Assembly (NCBI GenBank): GCA_964446485.1
Contig: CAYUOU010000025.1
Span: 1-52,024 of the forward strand
Direction of reading: 5' to 3'
Source: JBDRRP01 sp964446485
GTDB lineage: Bacteria > Desulfobacterota > Desulfobacteria > Desulfobacterales > JBDRRP01
Length of the DNA stretch: 52,024 bases
Positions 41,487 to 51,465 of the stretch are shown here, piece by piece. Positions within the stretch are counted from its first letter, which is position 1, and each line of letters opens with the position of its first letter. The translations under genes and the position numbers were made by a program. The notes under the pieces are model-generated. The model did not search any database and was not told where the DNA came from. It saw only the letters and a list, made by a program, of their open reading frames with translations.

Positions 41487-43280
41487 ATGGAGTTTATCGA
41501 TTATCCGAATATCCACGCCATGCTTAAGAAGACCGTTGACCGCTACGGGGCATCCGCCGCATACCGCTGGTTCACGGCGCCGGGGCAGACCGATTCGGTG
41601 ACCTGGGGGCAGTTTTACGACCAGGTGCGCCAGGTGGGCAAATCGCTCATGACCCTCGGGGTCGAAAAAAGCGACAAGGTGAACATTCTCAGCTATTCCT
41701 GCTACCGCTGGACGCTCACCGACATGGGCATCACCAGCATCGGGGCGGTGACCGTTGGCATATACCAGTCCAACCTGCCCAAGGACGTGCGCTACATCGT
41801 GGACCACTCCGACGCCGTTGTGGTCTTCGCCGAGAACAATGCCCAGCTGGACAAACTCTTCGAGATCCGGGCCGATATACCGGATGTCCGCAAAGTCATA
41901 CTCCTCAGCGGAGACGCCCCCGACGATGACTGGGTTATCGGCTTCGAAGCGTTCATCGCTCTGGGAAAAGACGTCTCCGACGCCGATTTCGACGCCCGGG
42001 TCAATGCGGTCTCCGCCAAAGACGACGCCGGCATCGTTTACACCTCCGGCACCACCGGGGTACCCAAAGGCGCGGTGCTCACCCACGACAACATCACCTT
42101 TACGGCCCAATCGGTTATGGGCAGCACGACCATCAACGAAGGCGAAGAAGTTTTCCTTTTTCTTCCCCTGGCCCATATCTTCGCCCGGACCTGTGTCTAC
42201 GCAACATTGCTTTCCGGATGCGCCACCACTTTCACCCGCAGCATGGAGACCATCGTCGAAGACATCGGCCTTGCCAGACCCCACTGGTTCGCCAGCGTGC
42301 CGCGCATCTACGAAAAGGTCTACTCCAAGGTCATCAGCGGGGCCGAGGCCAAGGGCGGTGCGGCGCTGAAGATTTTCCGGTGGGCCTGCGAGGTGGGAGA
42401 GGAAGTCAGCGACTGCAAGCTCAACAAACAGCCCATCCCTTTCATGCTGGGCCTCAAATACGCCATAGCGACCAAACTCGTCTTCAGCAAGGTCCAGGCG
42501 GCCCTCGGCGGCCGCATCAAGTGGTGCATCAGCGGGGCCGCCCCCCTGAATCCGTCCATCGCCAAATTCTTTCACGCCGCCGGCATCCTGATATTGGAAG
42601 GCATCGGCATGACGGAGAATACCTCTTTTACCAACCTCAACCGCTTTGACAACTACCGCTTCGGGTGGGTGGGGCCTCCGGGACCCGGCATCGAACAGAA
42701 GACCGCCGAAGACGGCGAAGTGATGTACCGGGGCAGAAACGTCATGAAGGAGTACTACAAGATGCCCGAGGAGACCGCCGAAACCATCACCGCCGACGGC
42801 TGGCAGCATACCGGCGATCTGGGTGAGATCGACAGCGAGAACTTCCTCCGCATCACAGGCCGCAAGAAAGACCTCATCATCACCGCCGGAGGCAAGAACA
42901 TCGCCCCGGCCGCCATCGAGGGGGTCATCGCCACCTCCAAATACATCAATCAGATCTGCGTCATCGGCGACAAGCGCAAATTCCTCAGCGCGCTGGTGAC
43001 CCTGGATCCGGACAACGTTCCAGAGTGGGCCAGGGCCGAGGGGATCGCCTTTGATACCCTGGACGAGCTTATGAAGAACGAACGCGTGCAAACCTTGATC
43101 GAAAACGAAGTGGCTGAAAAAAACAAAGCCTTCGCCAAGTTCGAAACCATCAAAAAGATCACCATCGTACCGGAATTCACCATTGAGAACGGCATGCTGA
43201 CGCCAACGATGAAACTGAAGAAAAACGTGGCCATCGCCGAGTACGAAGCGGCCATCGATGCCATGTACCCCGAGGCCTGA
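41487..43280 (+). CDS. AMP-forming long-chain acyl-CoA synthetase (FadD15-like)
   Basis: 597 residues. ANL superfamily adenylating enzyme: P-loop YTSGTTGVPKGAVLTHDN (about 190-207), LPLAHIFARTCVYATL, WCISGAAPLNP, GIGMTEN, the A8 motif WQHTGDLGEIDSENFLRITGRKKDLIITAGGKNIAPA and a final catalytic-Lys region MLTPTMKLKKN. The N-terminal PNIHAMLKKTVDRYGASAAY and the length point to FACL-type enzymes. Activates fatty acids to acyl-CoA for beta-oxidation or lipid synthesis. The ATG at 41487 follows GGGGGAGGG. Preceded by a 192-base gap without visible features. Confidence 0.93.
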   Translation: MEFIDYPNIHAMLKKTVDRYGASAAYRWFTAPGQTDSVTWGQFYDQVRQVGKSLMTLGVEKSDKVNILSYSCYRWTLTDMGITSIGAVTVGIYQSNLPKDVRYIVDHSDAVVVFAENNAQLDKLFEIRADIPDVRKVILLSGDAPDDDWVIGFEAFIALGKDVSDADFDARVNAVSAKDDAGIVYTSGTTGVPKGAVLTHDNITFTAQSVMGSTTINEGEEVFLFLPLAHIFARTCVYATLLSGCATTFTRSMETIVEDIGLARPHWFASVPRIYEKVYSKVISGAEAKGGAALKIFRWACEVGEEVSDCKLNKQPIPFMLGLKYAIATKLVFSKVQAALGGRIKWCISGAAPLNPSIAKFFHAAGILILEGIGMTENTSFTNLNRFDNYRFGWVGPPGPGIEQKTAEDGEVMYRGRNVMKEYYKMPEETAETITADGWQHTGDLGEIDSENFLRITGRKKDLIITAGGKNIAPAAIEGVIATSKYINQICVIGDKRKFLSALVTLDPDNVPEWARAEGIAFDTLDELMKNERVQTLIENEVAEKNKAFAKFETIKKITIVPEFTIENGMLTPTMKLKKNVAIAEYEAAIDAMYPEA

Positions 43281-43292
43281 TCCCTTCCCATC

Positions 43293-43315
43293 GCGGGGCC
43301 CTGCCGGGGCCCCGC
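43293..43315 (+). terminator. GC-rich hairpin after the acyl-CoA synthetase gene
   Basis: GCGGGGCC / GGCCCCGC, 7-base loop, 12 bases after the TGA. No T run, so termination may be inefficient or Rho-assisted. Confidence 0.5.
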
Positions 43316-43386
43316 TTGCGTTCATCCTTATACCTTACCACCTCGGGCCGACACACCATGACGTTCATCCCCCAAAGGCGCACATC

Positions 43387-44486
43387 GTGATCAAACTGAC
43401 CCGCGAAGAACTCAGAGGAAAAGACGTCGGCGACATCACCGAATTCCCGCCGCTCGCCAGTGAACTTATCCAACTCCTCAATCTGAAGACCCACGCGGTA
43501 ACCAAAAAAGTCGTGGGAAAGCCTCAGGCCCTCATTGAATCCTTCGAAGGCAAATCCTACGAAGCCTGGAGCGACTGGTACAATGCACAGCACCCTGGAG
43601 CCATCGATGCAGCCACCGATTTGATCATAAGCCGTATAGAAGCGCTCAAAGCGGCCGTCGCGGCCATCAACCCCGATCTGGTGAACAAATGGGTCAAAGA
43701 GGCCGTGCTGAAAAAAACCTACGCCCGTTTCCGGCTTCCAGAAGTCATTCTAACGAAAGTCGCCCGGACCCGGCAGGAGCCCTTCCGGCTGCCGAATCCC
43801 GACGAGGAGGCCCAAGGCATCGACGGCGTCATCGGCGAAACAGCCTACCGGGTTCGACGTCGTGGAAAACCGGGGCGATCTACGAGTCGGCCGAGGCAAT
43901 CCCGTGGCCCGAGTCCGCCACCTCGGTGCTTGTTCTTGCCATGAGCCACCCCCAGAGCCACCCTGCCTTGGACTGGTGGGACGGCAAGGGCACCGCCGGC
44001 AACCGTGATCTCATGGCCGTCTCCAAGTCTCTGCGCAAATGGTTTGGCGATACACTCAAGACAACGGCCCAGCCCCTGCCCTATCATGTAGAAAACGGCG
44101 GCGTCTTCCTGAAAGACGCTGCGGTTCTCGCCGGCCTTGGCGTTATCGGTAAAAACAACCTGCTCACCACGCCAGAGTTGGGTCCGCGCGTACGCCTCCG
44201 CGGGCTGCTTCTCGAATTGGATCTTGCGCCCACCGGCCCCATCGACTGGTTCACCCCCTGCGACGGTTGCCCTCAACTCTGCCAGGCGGCTTGCCCCGTG
44301 GCAGCCTTCGAGAATGGGCGATATTCCCGCAGCCGCTGCATGGTGCAGATGGAAGCGGACCGCACCTCAGCAACGCCCGCAGACGATACCGCCAACGAAT
44401 CTCCGCCGCGCGACATGGTGAAATACTGCCGTGCTTGCGAGATCGCCTGCCCGGTGGGCACTTGGGATGTCGCCCCTTCCCGATAA
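43387..44486 (+). pseudogene. QueG-like 4Fe-4S double-cluster protein, frameshifted
   Basis: Two frames together encode one protein. From GTG 43387 the first runs MIKLTREELRGKDVGDITEF ... GIDGVIGETAYRV. Near 43845-43870 the coding sense moves to another frame, GAIYESAEAIPWPESATSVL, which ends at 44486 with two [4Fe-4S] motifs (CDGCPQLCQAACP and CRACEIACPVG) and GLGVIGKNNLLTTPELGPRV, typical of epoxyqueuosine reductase relatives. The total of 1100 bases is not a multiple of three; a single-base change near the A4/G4 runs (GGAAAACCGGGG) would restore it. Could be real decay, a base-calling error or, less likely, programmed frameshifting. The N-terminal 150 residues are not QueG-like. Confidence 0.82.
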
Positions 44487-44601
44487 GCGGCTGGAAGAAC
44501 ACGCAACAACGACTTGCCCGGGGGGAGAAATTGTGCCACAAAGTCGACCTCGGAAACGATACTGCCATGCCGGCAAGTCACTCTCAAGGAAGGAAAGACT
44601 C

Positions 44602-45720
44602 ATGAAAGGCACCCCTGTCATCCCCCCGGTGTATCTCACCGCCACTTATAAATTCGACGACTCCGCCGCCCTCATCGACGTGGTGCAGCACCGCAGCGGC
44701 TATATTTACTCCCGCTGGGATAACCCCACGGTGGCCGCGGTGGAAACCACGCTGGCCGCCATGGAGGGTTACGCCCACGCCGTCGGATTCGGCTCTGGGA
44801 TGGCGGCCATTTCCACCGCCGTCACCGCTCTGGTCGCCGCCGGCGACCGCATCGTTGCGACGCGGGAGATCTACGGCGGCACTTTTGAACTTTTTTCCAC
44901 CGTCTTGGCCAAGCTGGGTGTGGAAACGGTGTTCTACAATTGTACCGACATCGAGGGCATGTTGGCGGAAATTGCCAAAGGATCCGCCGTCGTCTACCTC
45001 GAATCGCCCACCAACCCCCTGCTTCGCGTGGTGGACATCGCTCCCATCGCTGCGGCCGCCCACAAACACGGCGCGGTGGTGATGCTGGACGGCACCTTCG
45101 CCTCGCCCATCAACCAACACCCGGCCGATCTGGGTGTCGATGTCGTCATCCACAGTGCCACTAAATACCTGGGCGGGCACCACGATGTGACCGGGGGGTT
45201 CGTTTGCTGCAACGCGCCGCACTTCACCCCCATCTGGACCCACCGCAAAATCCTGGGCGGCATCATGGACCCCATGTCCGCCTTTCTCATCCAGCGCGGC
45301 CTTCAGACCCTCGCCCTGCGGGTATCCAAACAAAACGACAATGCCATGGCCATTGCAAAGTTCATGGAAGGACACGGAGCCATTTCCGCCGTTCACTACC
45401 CAGGCCTGCCTTCGCACCCGGACCATGGAATCGCCAAGAGGCAAATGACCGGATTCGGAGGGATGTTGAGCTTCGAGGTGGCCACCGACTTTGACAGCAC
45501 CACCGCCTTCATGGATCGCCTGAAAAAGATCAAGCTGGCCACCAGCCTCGGCGGTGTCACCAGCCTGGCCAACCAGCCTATCACCAACACCCACGCGTCC
45601 CTCTCCCCCGAGGATCGCGCCAAAGCCGGCGTGGCGGAGAACCTGGTGCGACTTTCTGTGGGCATCGAGCCCGCCGCTGAACTCATCGCCGACCTTGATC
45701 GAGCGCTGGCCGCGGGGTGA
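44602..45720 (+). CDS. Trans-sulfuration PLP enzyme (cystathionine gamma-synthase / methionine gamma-lyase family)
   Basis: 372 residues from ATG 44602 (MKGTPVIPPVYLTATYKFDD) after AAGGAAAG. Family marks: YSRWDNPTVAAVETTLAAME, GFGSGMAAISTAVTAL, YLESPTNPLLRVVDI, the PLP lysine in SATKYLGGHHDVTGG, and the C-terminal TSLGGVTSLANQPITNTHAS and VRLSVGIEP. The usual first ~20 residues (a THAG-like motif) are absent, so the start is a little later than in most relatives. Exact reaction (gamma-synthase, gamma-lyase, O-acetylhomoserine sulfhydrylase) cannot be told. Confidence 0.88.
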   Translation: MKGTPVIPPVYLTATYKFDDSAALIDVVQHRSGYIYSRWDNPTVAAVETTLAAMEGYAHAVGFGSGMAAISTAVTALVAAGDRIVATREIYGGTFELFSTVLAKLGVETVFYNCTDIEGMLAEIAKGSAVVYLESPTNPLLRVVDIAPIAAAAHKHGAVVMLDGTFASPINQHPADLGVDVVIHSATKYLGGHHDVTGGFVCCNAPHFTPIWTHRKILGGIMDPMSAFLIQRGLQTLALRVSKQNDNAMAIAKFMEGHGAISAVHYPGLPSHPDHGIAKRQMTGFGGMLSFEVATDFDSTTAFMDRLKKIKLATSLGGVTSLANQPITNTHASLSPEDRAKAGVAENLVRLSVGIEPAAELIADLDRALAAG

Positions 45721-45931
45721 CACCATCGTCAGTTTGTTGATGCTGGAATGGGCAAGCCGATATGTTCCCATACCGGTGCTGCTGATGGGCCTTGCGGCCG
45801 GGGCCCCTCATTGGCGTAGTGGCGCTGCGACGCAATTGGCGATAACCGCCTTTATTGATTTTTTCCAGGAGGGGGGTGGCAACGCTGCGAGAATCGCCAC
45901 ATCCGGCCAATTCAGCCTTTCACCTTAGGCG

Positions 45932-47332
45932 CTACACCCTGCCGCAATAGGGCTGCTGCAGGGTCTTTGCCACGAAACAATTGCGGCCGTTGTTCTTCGC
46001 CTCGTAGAGCGCTTTATCTGCCAGCCAGATGAACTTGTCCTCCGGCACCGCATCGGTGGGGAACCCGCTGCCGATACCGATGGTCATGGTCACATGGTCG
46101 CCCGACTTCGATGCATCATGGGCGATTTTCAGGCGATTGATACGGTCGAGAATCTTCTCCGCCAAGGTGCGCGCGCCGTCGATCGACGTGTCCGGCAAGA
46201 GGATGACAAACTCGTCACCGCCATACCGCGCAACGTTGTCCGAGGGCCGGCGCAGCATCCCCTTCACCGTGGCGGCGATGTCTTTCAGGCATCGATCGCC
46301 TTTGAGGTGACCATAGGCATCGTTGTAATCTTTGAAGTAATCCACATCACAGAGCATTAAGGACAATTGCTTTTTCTCCCGCCGCATCCGACCCCATTCC
46401 TGGTGAAGCAATTCATCGAAGTGACGGCGATTCGAAACGCTGGTCAGTCCATCCACCAACGCCAGCCGATGGAGCTGCGCATTGGCATCGACAAGGGCCG
46501 TCTGGGCCTTTTCCCGGTCGGTAATGTCTTCCAAAATGATGACCTTGACGCCGTTCCCGGTATCGGTGGACACCATACAGACATCGATGACCCGGTTGTT
46601 GACGGTGATCTTCACCTTGTTTGATGCACTGCAGTCGGTGGAAAGAATATCAGCAATAAGTGTTGAAGCGTTGTCGCCGGCGGTCTCCGTTAGTATCCGG
46701 GACACAGGGTTTCCCAGCATGGTTTCGGCTGCCATGGCGAAAAACCGCAGCGCCGACGGGTTCGCGTAAATGATGCGATGATTGTCGTTGATGGTAATGA
46801 TCCCGTTGGAAATACTGTCGAGCACGATCTTGGACTGGTGGTTGATGGCCAGCAACTCCTTGGTAATGCCGCGAGGCGAAAGATCATCAACGCCCAGAAT
46901 CTTATCTTTCAGGTCCGTCCGTGACAAAAGGACGGGGTCATTAAGAACCCGCTGGATCATGATCTCCATATCGGCGAATCCGACCTTGGCCATGCACAGG
47001 TCGGCGCCGAGATTGACAATGTCGGTGCCGTCTTCGGCAGCGATGGCCGAGACGATGACGATAAAGGTTTCTTTGAATTCAGGCTTTTTACGAAGTATTT
47101 GACACAGCGTCCGACCGTCAATGTTGGGCATCACCAAATCGATAAACATTAGATCCGGTGTAAAGGTTTCGAGGATATCGAGCGCGTTGACGCCATCGAC
47201 TGCGGTTTCAACCCGTAAACCCGATTGTTCAAGTAACTTGGAGAAAAAGGCCCGTATCATGCGATCGTTGTCTACAACGAGTGCGGTTTCGAGTCGAATC
47301 GGAGCCTTGGATGCGTCGAAAGTATGCTGCAT
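45932..47332 (-). CDS. Response regulator - PAS - GGDEF diguanylate cyclase
   Basis: 466 residues. REC domain (15-130) with D65 in LMFIDLVMPN; a linker; a PAS domain (about 165-285, NGIITINDNHRIIYANPSAL); and a GGDEF domain (about 300-460) with the intact active site ARYGGDEFVILLP and VDGLTSVSNRRHFDELL. No RxxD inhibitory site is evident before the GGDEF. It would make cyclic di-GMP in response to phosphorylation and PAS input. No membrane segment. The partner kinase is not adjacent. Start ATG 47332 after GGGAACG. Confidence 0.93.
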   Translation of the reverse strand: MQHTFDASKAPIRLETALVVDNDRMIRAFFSKLLEQSGLRVETAVDGVNALDILETFTPDLMFIDLVMPNIDGRTLCQILRKKPEFKETFIVIVSAIAAEDGTDIVNLGADLCMAKVGFADMEIMIQRVLNDPVLLSRTDLKDKILGVDDLSPRGITKELLAINHQSKIVLDSISNGIITINDNHRIIYANPSALRFFAMAAETMLGNPVSRILTETAGDNASTLIADILSTDCSASNKVKITVNNRVIDVCMVSTDTGNGVKVIILEDITDREKAQTALVDANAQLHRLALVDGLTSVSNRRHFDELLHQEWGRMRREKKQLSLMLCDVDYFKDYNDAYGHLKGDRCLKDIAATVKGMLRRPSDNVARYGGDEFVILLPDTSIDGARTLAEKILDRINRLKIAHDASKSGDHVTMTIGIGSGFPTDAVPEDKFIWLADKALYEAKNNGRNCFVAKTLQQPYCGRV

Positions 47333-47454
47333 GGTTTCGTTCCCAGCGGTTGGTGATAGAGTTTTTCTCCCTGATCAGTGCCACACTTCGTCGAGTAAAA
47401 ACAATACAAAGATCGGATACGCACAATTCCGCAGCACGCCGCTCCAATGGGCGC

Positions 47455-47697
47455 CTACTGTGCAGCAAACAGCGCCGCGTAGCGTCCGCCGGACTTTAGG
47501 CGCGTTGCGTGGGAACCGGTATCAATGCCTTCGGGCAAAGACTTCACGAACTCGGCCAGACGGGAAGTTTCCAAGGCCTGCCACAGCTCGGTCTCCGAAG
47601 CCCCGGGGCGCGCCATGATGGGATTGCCCCGAATGGAAGAAGTAAAAAAATGGGACTCCTGGCTCACCACGCCGATCTGCCGCCGCAGCGCATCTTC
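47455..47697 (-). pseudogene. Remnant of an ABC exporter ATPase gene
   Basis: LRRQIGVVSQESHFFTSSIR, followed by an ARPGASETELWQALE-type segment and FVKSLPEGIDT, is the Q-loop part of an ABC exporter nucleotide-binding domain. After GIDTG it jumps to SHATRLKSGGRYAALFAAQ and a stop, the usual last residues of such exporters. Signature LSGGQ, Walker B and Walker A are missing, so there is at least one internal deletion and a lost upstream part. A lipid or CydDC-like exporter is possible. Confidence 0.8.
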
Positions 47698-47703
47698 GAT
47701 CAG

Positions 47704-47931
47704 AAACCCTGGGTGCTGAAACTCATCATCGCCAGTGTTCCGGCACCATGGATCGCCTGCTTCATGGGGTGGTTCGTCGCCGAATACGGCCGACAACCTT
47801 GGACCATCGGCGAGGTGCTGCCCACATATCTCTCGGCGTCGTCACGCACCGTGGGCAACGTCATCGGCTCCATGATCGCCCTTGTGGTGCTCTATACGGA
47901 TTTTCTTATCGCAGAAGCCTTTCTCATGGAT
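47704..47931 (+). pseudogene. cydA: Remnant of cydA (cytochrome bd oxidase subunit I, C-terminal part)
   Basis: About 75 codons reading PWVLKLIIASVPAPWIACFM, then GWFVAEYGRQPWTIGEVLPT and YLSASSRTVGNVIGSMIALV match the last membrane helices of CydA; GWFVAEYGRQPW is a hallmark. Nothing upstream encodes the heme-binding part, and the sequence runs out after AEAFLMD. It is on the opposite strand to the ABC remnant and begins about six bases from it, so a rearrangement joined the two. Downstream GVLLACAFGIITTA before a stop may be further debris. Confidence 0.85.
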
Positions 47932-48027
47932 TCTCGGTGTACTGTTGGCTTGCGCCTTTGGCATCATCACCACCGCATAGGGGGGGTACCAGATCGTGGA
48001 GGGTTTCCGCCCCGAGTGTTCACAGAA

Positions 48028-49983
48028 TTAATCCTGCTGGAGTTCGGCCAAGCCGGCAAAATACGCCAAGGCCTCGGGATTTCTTAGCGCGTCCTTGTTG
48101 AGCACCGCCTTTCCTTCGATGACTTTCTTTACGGCCAGCTCCACCTTTTTCATGTTGAGCGTGTAGGGGATGTCCGGTGCGGTAAGAATCTTTGCCGGTA
48201 CGTGACGCGGCGATGCATTGGTGCGGATGGTCTTTTTGATCCGGCCCACCAGGTCGTCCGTCAGTGTGCACCCAGAGGCAAGCTTCACGAAGAGAATCAC
48301 CCGCACGTCGTTATTCCAACTCTGGCCCACCACGACACTGTCTTCGATTTCATCCAAGGCCTCCACTTGGCGGTATATTTCCGCCGTGCCGATGCGCACC
48401 CCGCCGGGATTCAGCGTGGCGTCGGAGCGGCCGTAGATGACCACCCCACCATGATCGTTCACTTCGATGAAATCACCGTGGGCCCACACGCCGGGGTAAA
48501 CGTCGAAGTAAGCACTGTGGTATTTCTTTCCGTCGGTATCCTTCCAGAAATAAATGGGCATGGACGGAAACGGCGCCGCGCACACCAATTCCCCCTGCTG
48601 GTTGATCACCGGTTGGCCGTTGTCGTCGTAGGCAAAGACTTTCATGCCCAGAGCGCGGCACTGGAGTTCCCCTGAATACACCGGCAGCATGGGGTTTCCC
48701 AATGCAAAACACCCGTTGAGATCGGACCCTCCGGAAATGGAGGCCAGTTGGAGATCGCTCTTGATGTCTCGATAGACAAACTCAAAACCGTCGCGACTCA
48801 GAGGGGACCCTGTGGAAAGAATCGCCCGAAGCGGCGACAGGTCATACTCATTCTTGGGCTTCAAGCCGGCATTCTGGAGAGCGGCCAGGTAGCCGGCACT
48901 GGTTCCGAAGACCGTAATCTTGTCGTCTTGGGCCATTTGCCATAGGGCGCCGGGACCCGGGTGAAAGGGGTTGCCGTCAAAGAGCACCAAAGTGGCGCCG
49001 ACGCCGAGGGATGCGGTGAGCCAGTTCCACATCATCCACCCGCAGGTGGTGAAATAAAAGATTGTGTCGTCGCGGGTGAGGTCGGTGTGGAGCACCAGTT
49101 CTTTCAATTGATGGACCAGCACCCCCCCGGCGCTCTGGACCATGCATTTGGGCAGGCCGGTGGTGCCGGAGGAATACATGATGTAGTGCGGATGGTCGAA
49201 GGAAAGTTGTTCGAATTCGATCTCCAGCCCGGCTTCCGAAGCGATGAAATCCTGATAGTGCACTGCCACGGGAATGTCGCTGATATCGGGTGCCGGGGTG
49301 GTGTAGGGGACTACCACCAACTTCTCGACACTGGGGAGTTCCTTGAGGATGTCTCCGATGCGGTTGAGGGAATCGAGGGCTTTGCCCTTGAAGAAGTACC
49401 CGTCTGCGGAGAAGATAATCCGCGGTGCGATCTGGCCGAATCGGTCCAGCACGCCTTTGATGCCAAAATCCGGAGAACAGGAAGACCAGGTGGCGCCGAC
49501 GCTGGCGGCAGCCAGCATGGCGACGATGGATTCGGGCATGTTGGGCATGAATCCCACCACCCGGTCGCCGGGTTGGATGCCGGCAGCCCGCAGGGCGGCT
49601 GCCACGCGTGCAACGGCATCGTAAAGTTCCGCGTAAGTCATGGTCCGACGGACCTGGTCTTCTCCATGGAAAATGAGCGCCGTCCGCGCATCCCGGTATC
49701 GCAGAAGGTTTTCGGCGAAATTGAGCCGGGCGCCCTCGAACCAGCGTGCCCCCGGCATCTTGGCCGGGTCGTCGATGACCTCCATATAGGGTGCCGAGGC
49801 CTTTATATCGAGAAACTCCCACATGACCGCCCAGAAGTCGGCGATGTGATCCACTGACCATTCCCACAGCGCGGCGTAGTCGGAAAACGACGTACCGTAT
49901 TTGTCGTTCACCACACGCATGAACCGGGCCATGTTGGTTGATGCAATCGCTTCCGCTGCAGGCTGCCACAGGATGTCGGCCAT
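48028..49983 (-). CDS. Acetoacetyl-CoA synthetase (acetoacetate-CoA ligase)
   Basis: 651 residues, the normal length. AMP-forming ligase making acetoacetyl-CoA from acetoacetate, used in ketone and polyhydroxyalkanoate metabolism. N-terminal LWQPAAEAIASTNMARFMRV and YMEVIDDPAKMPGARWFEGA-type opening is specific for this subfamily (acetyl-CoA synthetases differ). YSSGTTGLPKCMVQSAGGVL, TTCGWMMWNWL, ISGGSDLNGCF and the C-terminal YGRSDATLNPGGVRIGTAEIY are family motifs; the catalytic Lys lies in VPAKILTAPDIPYTLNMKKVE. Monocistronic by appearance; upstream are 655 bases to nearest gene on the far side, with nothing recognised between 49984 and 50172. Confidence 0.93.
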   Translation of the reverse strand: MADILWQPAAEAIASTNMARFMRVVNDKYGTSFSDYAALWEWSVDHIADFWAVMWEFLDIKASAPYMEVIDDPAKMPGARWFEGARLNFAENLLRYRDARTALIFHGEDQVRRTMTYAELYDAVARVAAALRAAGIQPGDRVVGFMPNMPESIVAMLAAASVGATWSSCSPDFGIKGVLDRFGQIAPRIIFSADGYFFKGKALDSLNRIGDILKELPSVEKLVVVPYTTPAPDISDIPVAVHYQDFIASEAGLEIEFEQLSFDHPHYIMYSSGTTGLPKCMVQSAGGVLVHQLKELVLHTDLTRDDTIFYFTTCGWMMWNWLTASLGVGATLVLFDGNPFHPGPGALWQMAQDDKITVFGTSAGYLAALQNAGLKPKNEYDLSPLRAILSTGSPLSRDGFEFVYRDIKSDLQLASISGGSDLNGCFALGNPMLPVYSGELQCRALGMKVFAYDDNGQPVINQQGELVCAAPFPSMPIYFWKDTDGKKYHSAYFDVYPGVWAHGDFIEVNDHGGVVIYGRSDATLNPGGVRIGTAEIYRQVEALDEIEDSVVVGQSWNNDVRVILFVKLASGCTLTDDLVGRIKKTIRTNASPRHVPAKILTAPDIPYTLNMKKVELAVKKVIEGKAVLNKDALRNPEALAYFAGLAELQQD

Positions 49984-50172
49984 GGATATCCTCCTTGTTC
50001 CATATTCTGTTTGTCGACGATGGGAGAGGGTGCGGTGCGGACGGTGACCGCTATCCGCACCAGTGATCTGGAATAGCCTCGGTCAAGTTTTTGGTCAAGT
50101 GAAATTCAGTCTGGCAAGGGCAAACACAGGGGGCGCGTAGTTCTGGCGGCAGGCAGCTGGGTGCACAAGAAG

Positions 50173-51312
50173 CTATAGCGGTGCGTTGAATGCGCCGGCG
50201 TACCCGGTCATTTCCAGGTATCCCCGCCCCTGGACCGGTTTTTCACCGGCTATCCCCGTGGCCATCACACTCCCCTCCCAGTAGACCACACCGGTGCTGC
50301 GTCCGGTGCGCATTTCCTGGGCAGCGACCGGTGCCGACACATCCAGGGTCATTCCCAGAGAAGGAATGTCAAGACGCCAACGCACCGGGTACCGGGCGCC
50401 GGTGTTCGGGCTCTTCCAGTGATCCAGGGGACTGAGAGAGAAGTCCTCGGCACGCAGCGAAACGGCCTCCCCCAAAGGGTTTACGATTGTGCCGCTGGAC
50501 GCAGAATGGGCACCGCCGTCGCCTTTGCGCAATCGGTAGAGCATGAGGTCGGTGCCGTCATCCAGTTGCAGGCTGAACCAGTCCCAGCCCACCAGGGTCT
50601 CATCCAGGGGGGCCGTGGAATACTCATGGTCCATCCAGGCCAATCCGTTCACGGTGACGGGGCTGCCGTCAACGGATACGGTGCCGCTGGCGGTGAGTCG
50701 CGTCATGGAATAATAACAGCTCGCCTGGTCGGGGCGATCCCCTTTGCGGCTGTAACCCTCGCTACCGTGCGCCACCGGCGGTTTTTCAGGCACCAATGTG
50801 AGATCCACCCCCATCGATTCGGCGTTTGCCCGCAACTCGTGGCGATCCGTTGCCAGACGGGCGGTCCAATGCTTCACCCGTACGATCACTGTATCGCCTT
50901 TCGTTTCGACGCCTGCCAGGCCCAGGGCGCCGCGGGCCGTGTCTTCGGCAAACCGATGGGTGCCGCCGTCGATGTCGGTGACGGCCATGTGGGCCAGATA
51001 AAGGTGAGGGGTGCGCCAGGCCGAGGCGGACGCGTCGCCGGCCGTCAACGCGCCTGGAGGCGTCAAGCGCGTTCTGAAAAACGTGAGTTGAAACCCGTAG
51101 CGGCGCCCATCGGCGTCGGCAAGATTACCCGTGTAGTACCACCACTCGGTCCGAAAGCCCTCGTGAACGCCGTGGTCCGCCGGAAACCGAAAGGCACACG
51201 GGCCGTCAACGCGCTGGAACCCCGCATCGTCGCCAAAGGCACTGCCGATGCAAATCATCGCAGACACCGCCCAGCAGACCAGCACCGCAATTGGCCGCAT
51301 TGCTACACGCAT
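50173..51312 (-). CDS. AttH/CrtC-like exported lipocalin-type protein
   Basis: 379 residues. A signal peptide at the N-terminus (MRPIAVLVCWAVSAMICIGSAFG), then a domain with ADHGVHEGFRTEWWYYTGNL, FQLTFFRTRL, HLYLAHMAVTD, WMDHEYSTAPL and GWDWFSLQLDDGTDLMLYRL, hallmarks of the AttH / carotenoid 1,2-hydratase family. Members fold as two lipocalin-like barrels and are usually encoded with ABC transporter permeases (attEFGH-type). Here the gene follows an FtsX-type permease gene after 153 bases. The first ATG at 51312 (MRVAMRPIAVL) or the one at 51300 could be used. A carotenoid role is unlikely; envelope lipid handling is more plausible. Confidence 0.86.
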   Translation of the reverse strand: MRVAMRPIAVLVCWAVSAMICIGSAFGDDAGFQRVDGPCAFRFPADHGVHEGFRTEWWYYTGNLADADGRRYGFQLTFFRTRLTPPGALTAGDASASAWRTPHLYLAHMAVTDIDGGTHRFAEDTARGALGLAGVETKGDTVIVRVKHWTARLATDRHELRANAESMGVDLTLVPEKPPVAHGSEGYSRKGDRPDQASCYYSMTRLTASGTVSVDGSPVTVNGLAWMDHEYSTAPLDETLVGWDWFSLQLDDGTDLMLYRLRKGDGGAHSASSGTIVNPLGEAVSLRAEDFSLSPLDHWKSPNTGARYPVRWRLDIPSLGMTLDVSAPVAAQEMRTGRSTGVVYWEGSVMATGIAGEKPVQGRGYLEMTGYAGAFNAPL

Positions 51313-51465
51313 AATATGTACAGTCTCCCCCTGATTCTCACACGTCTGTCGATGAATGATCGTGATCCAGCGCCGCGCTGATGGTTCTGCCAAGATCCAG
51401 CAGCCTAACGGGTTTGACCGTCACCTTTCGAATGCCGATTTTCTTTTCTGGCCCTGCCGGCCCTG

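Noticed and set aside
45721..45931. Small plus-strand frame after the PLP enzyme (starting near 45739)
   Set aside because: No ribosome site, no recognisable domain, unusual composition; probably non-coding.
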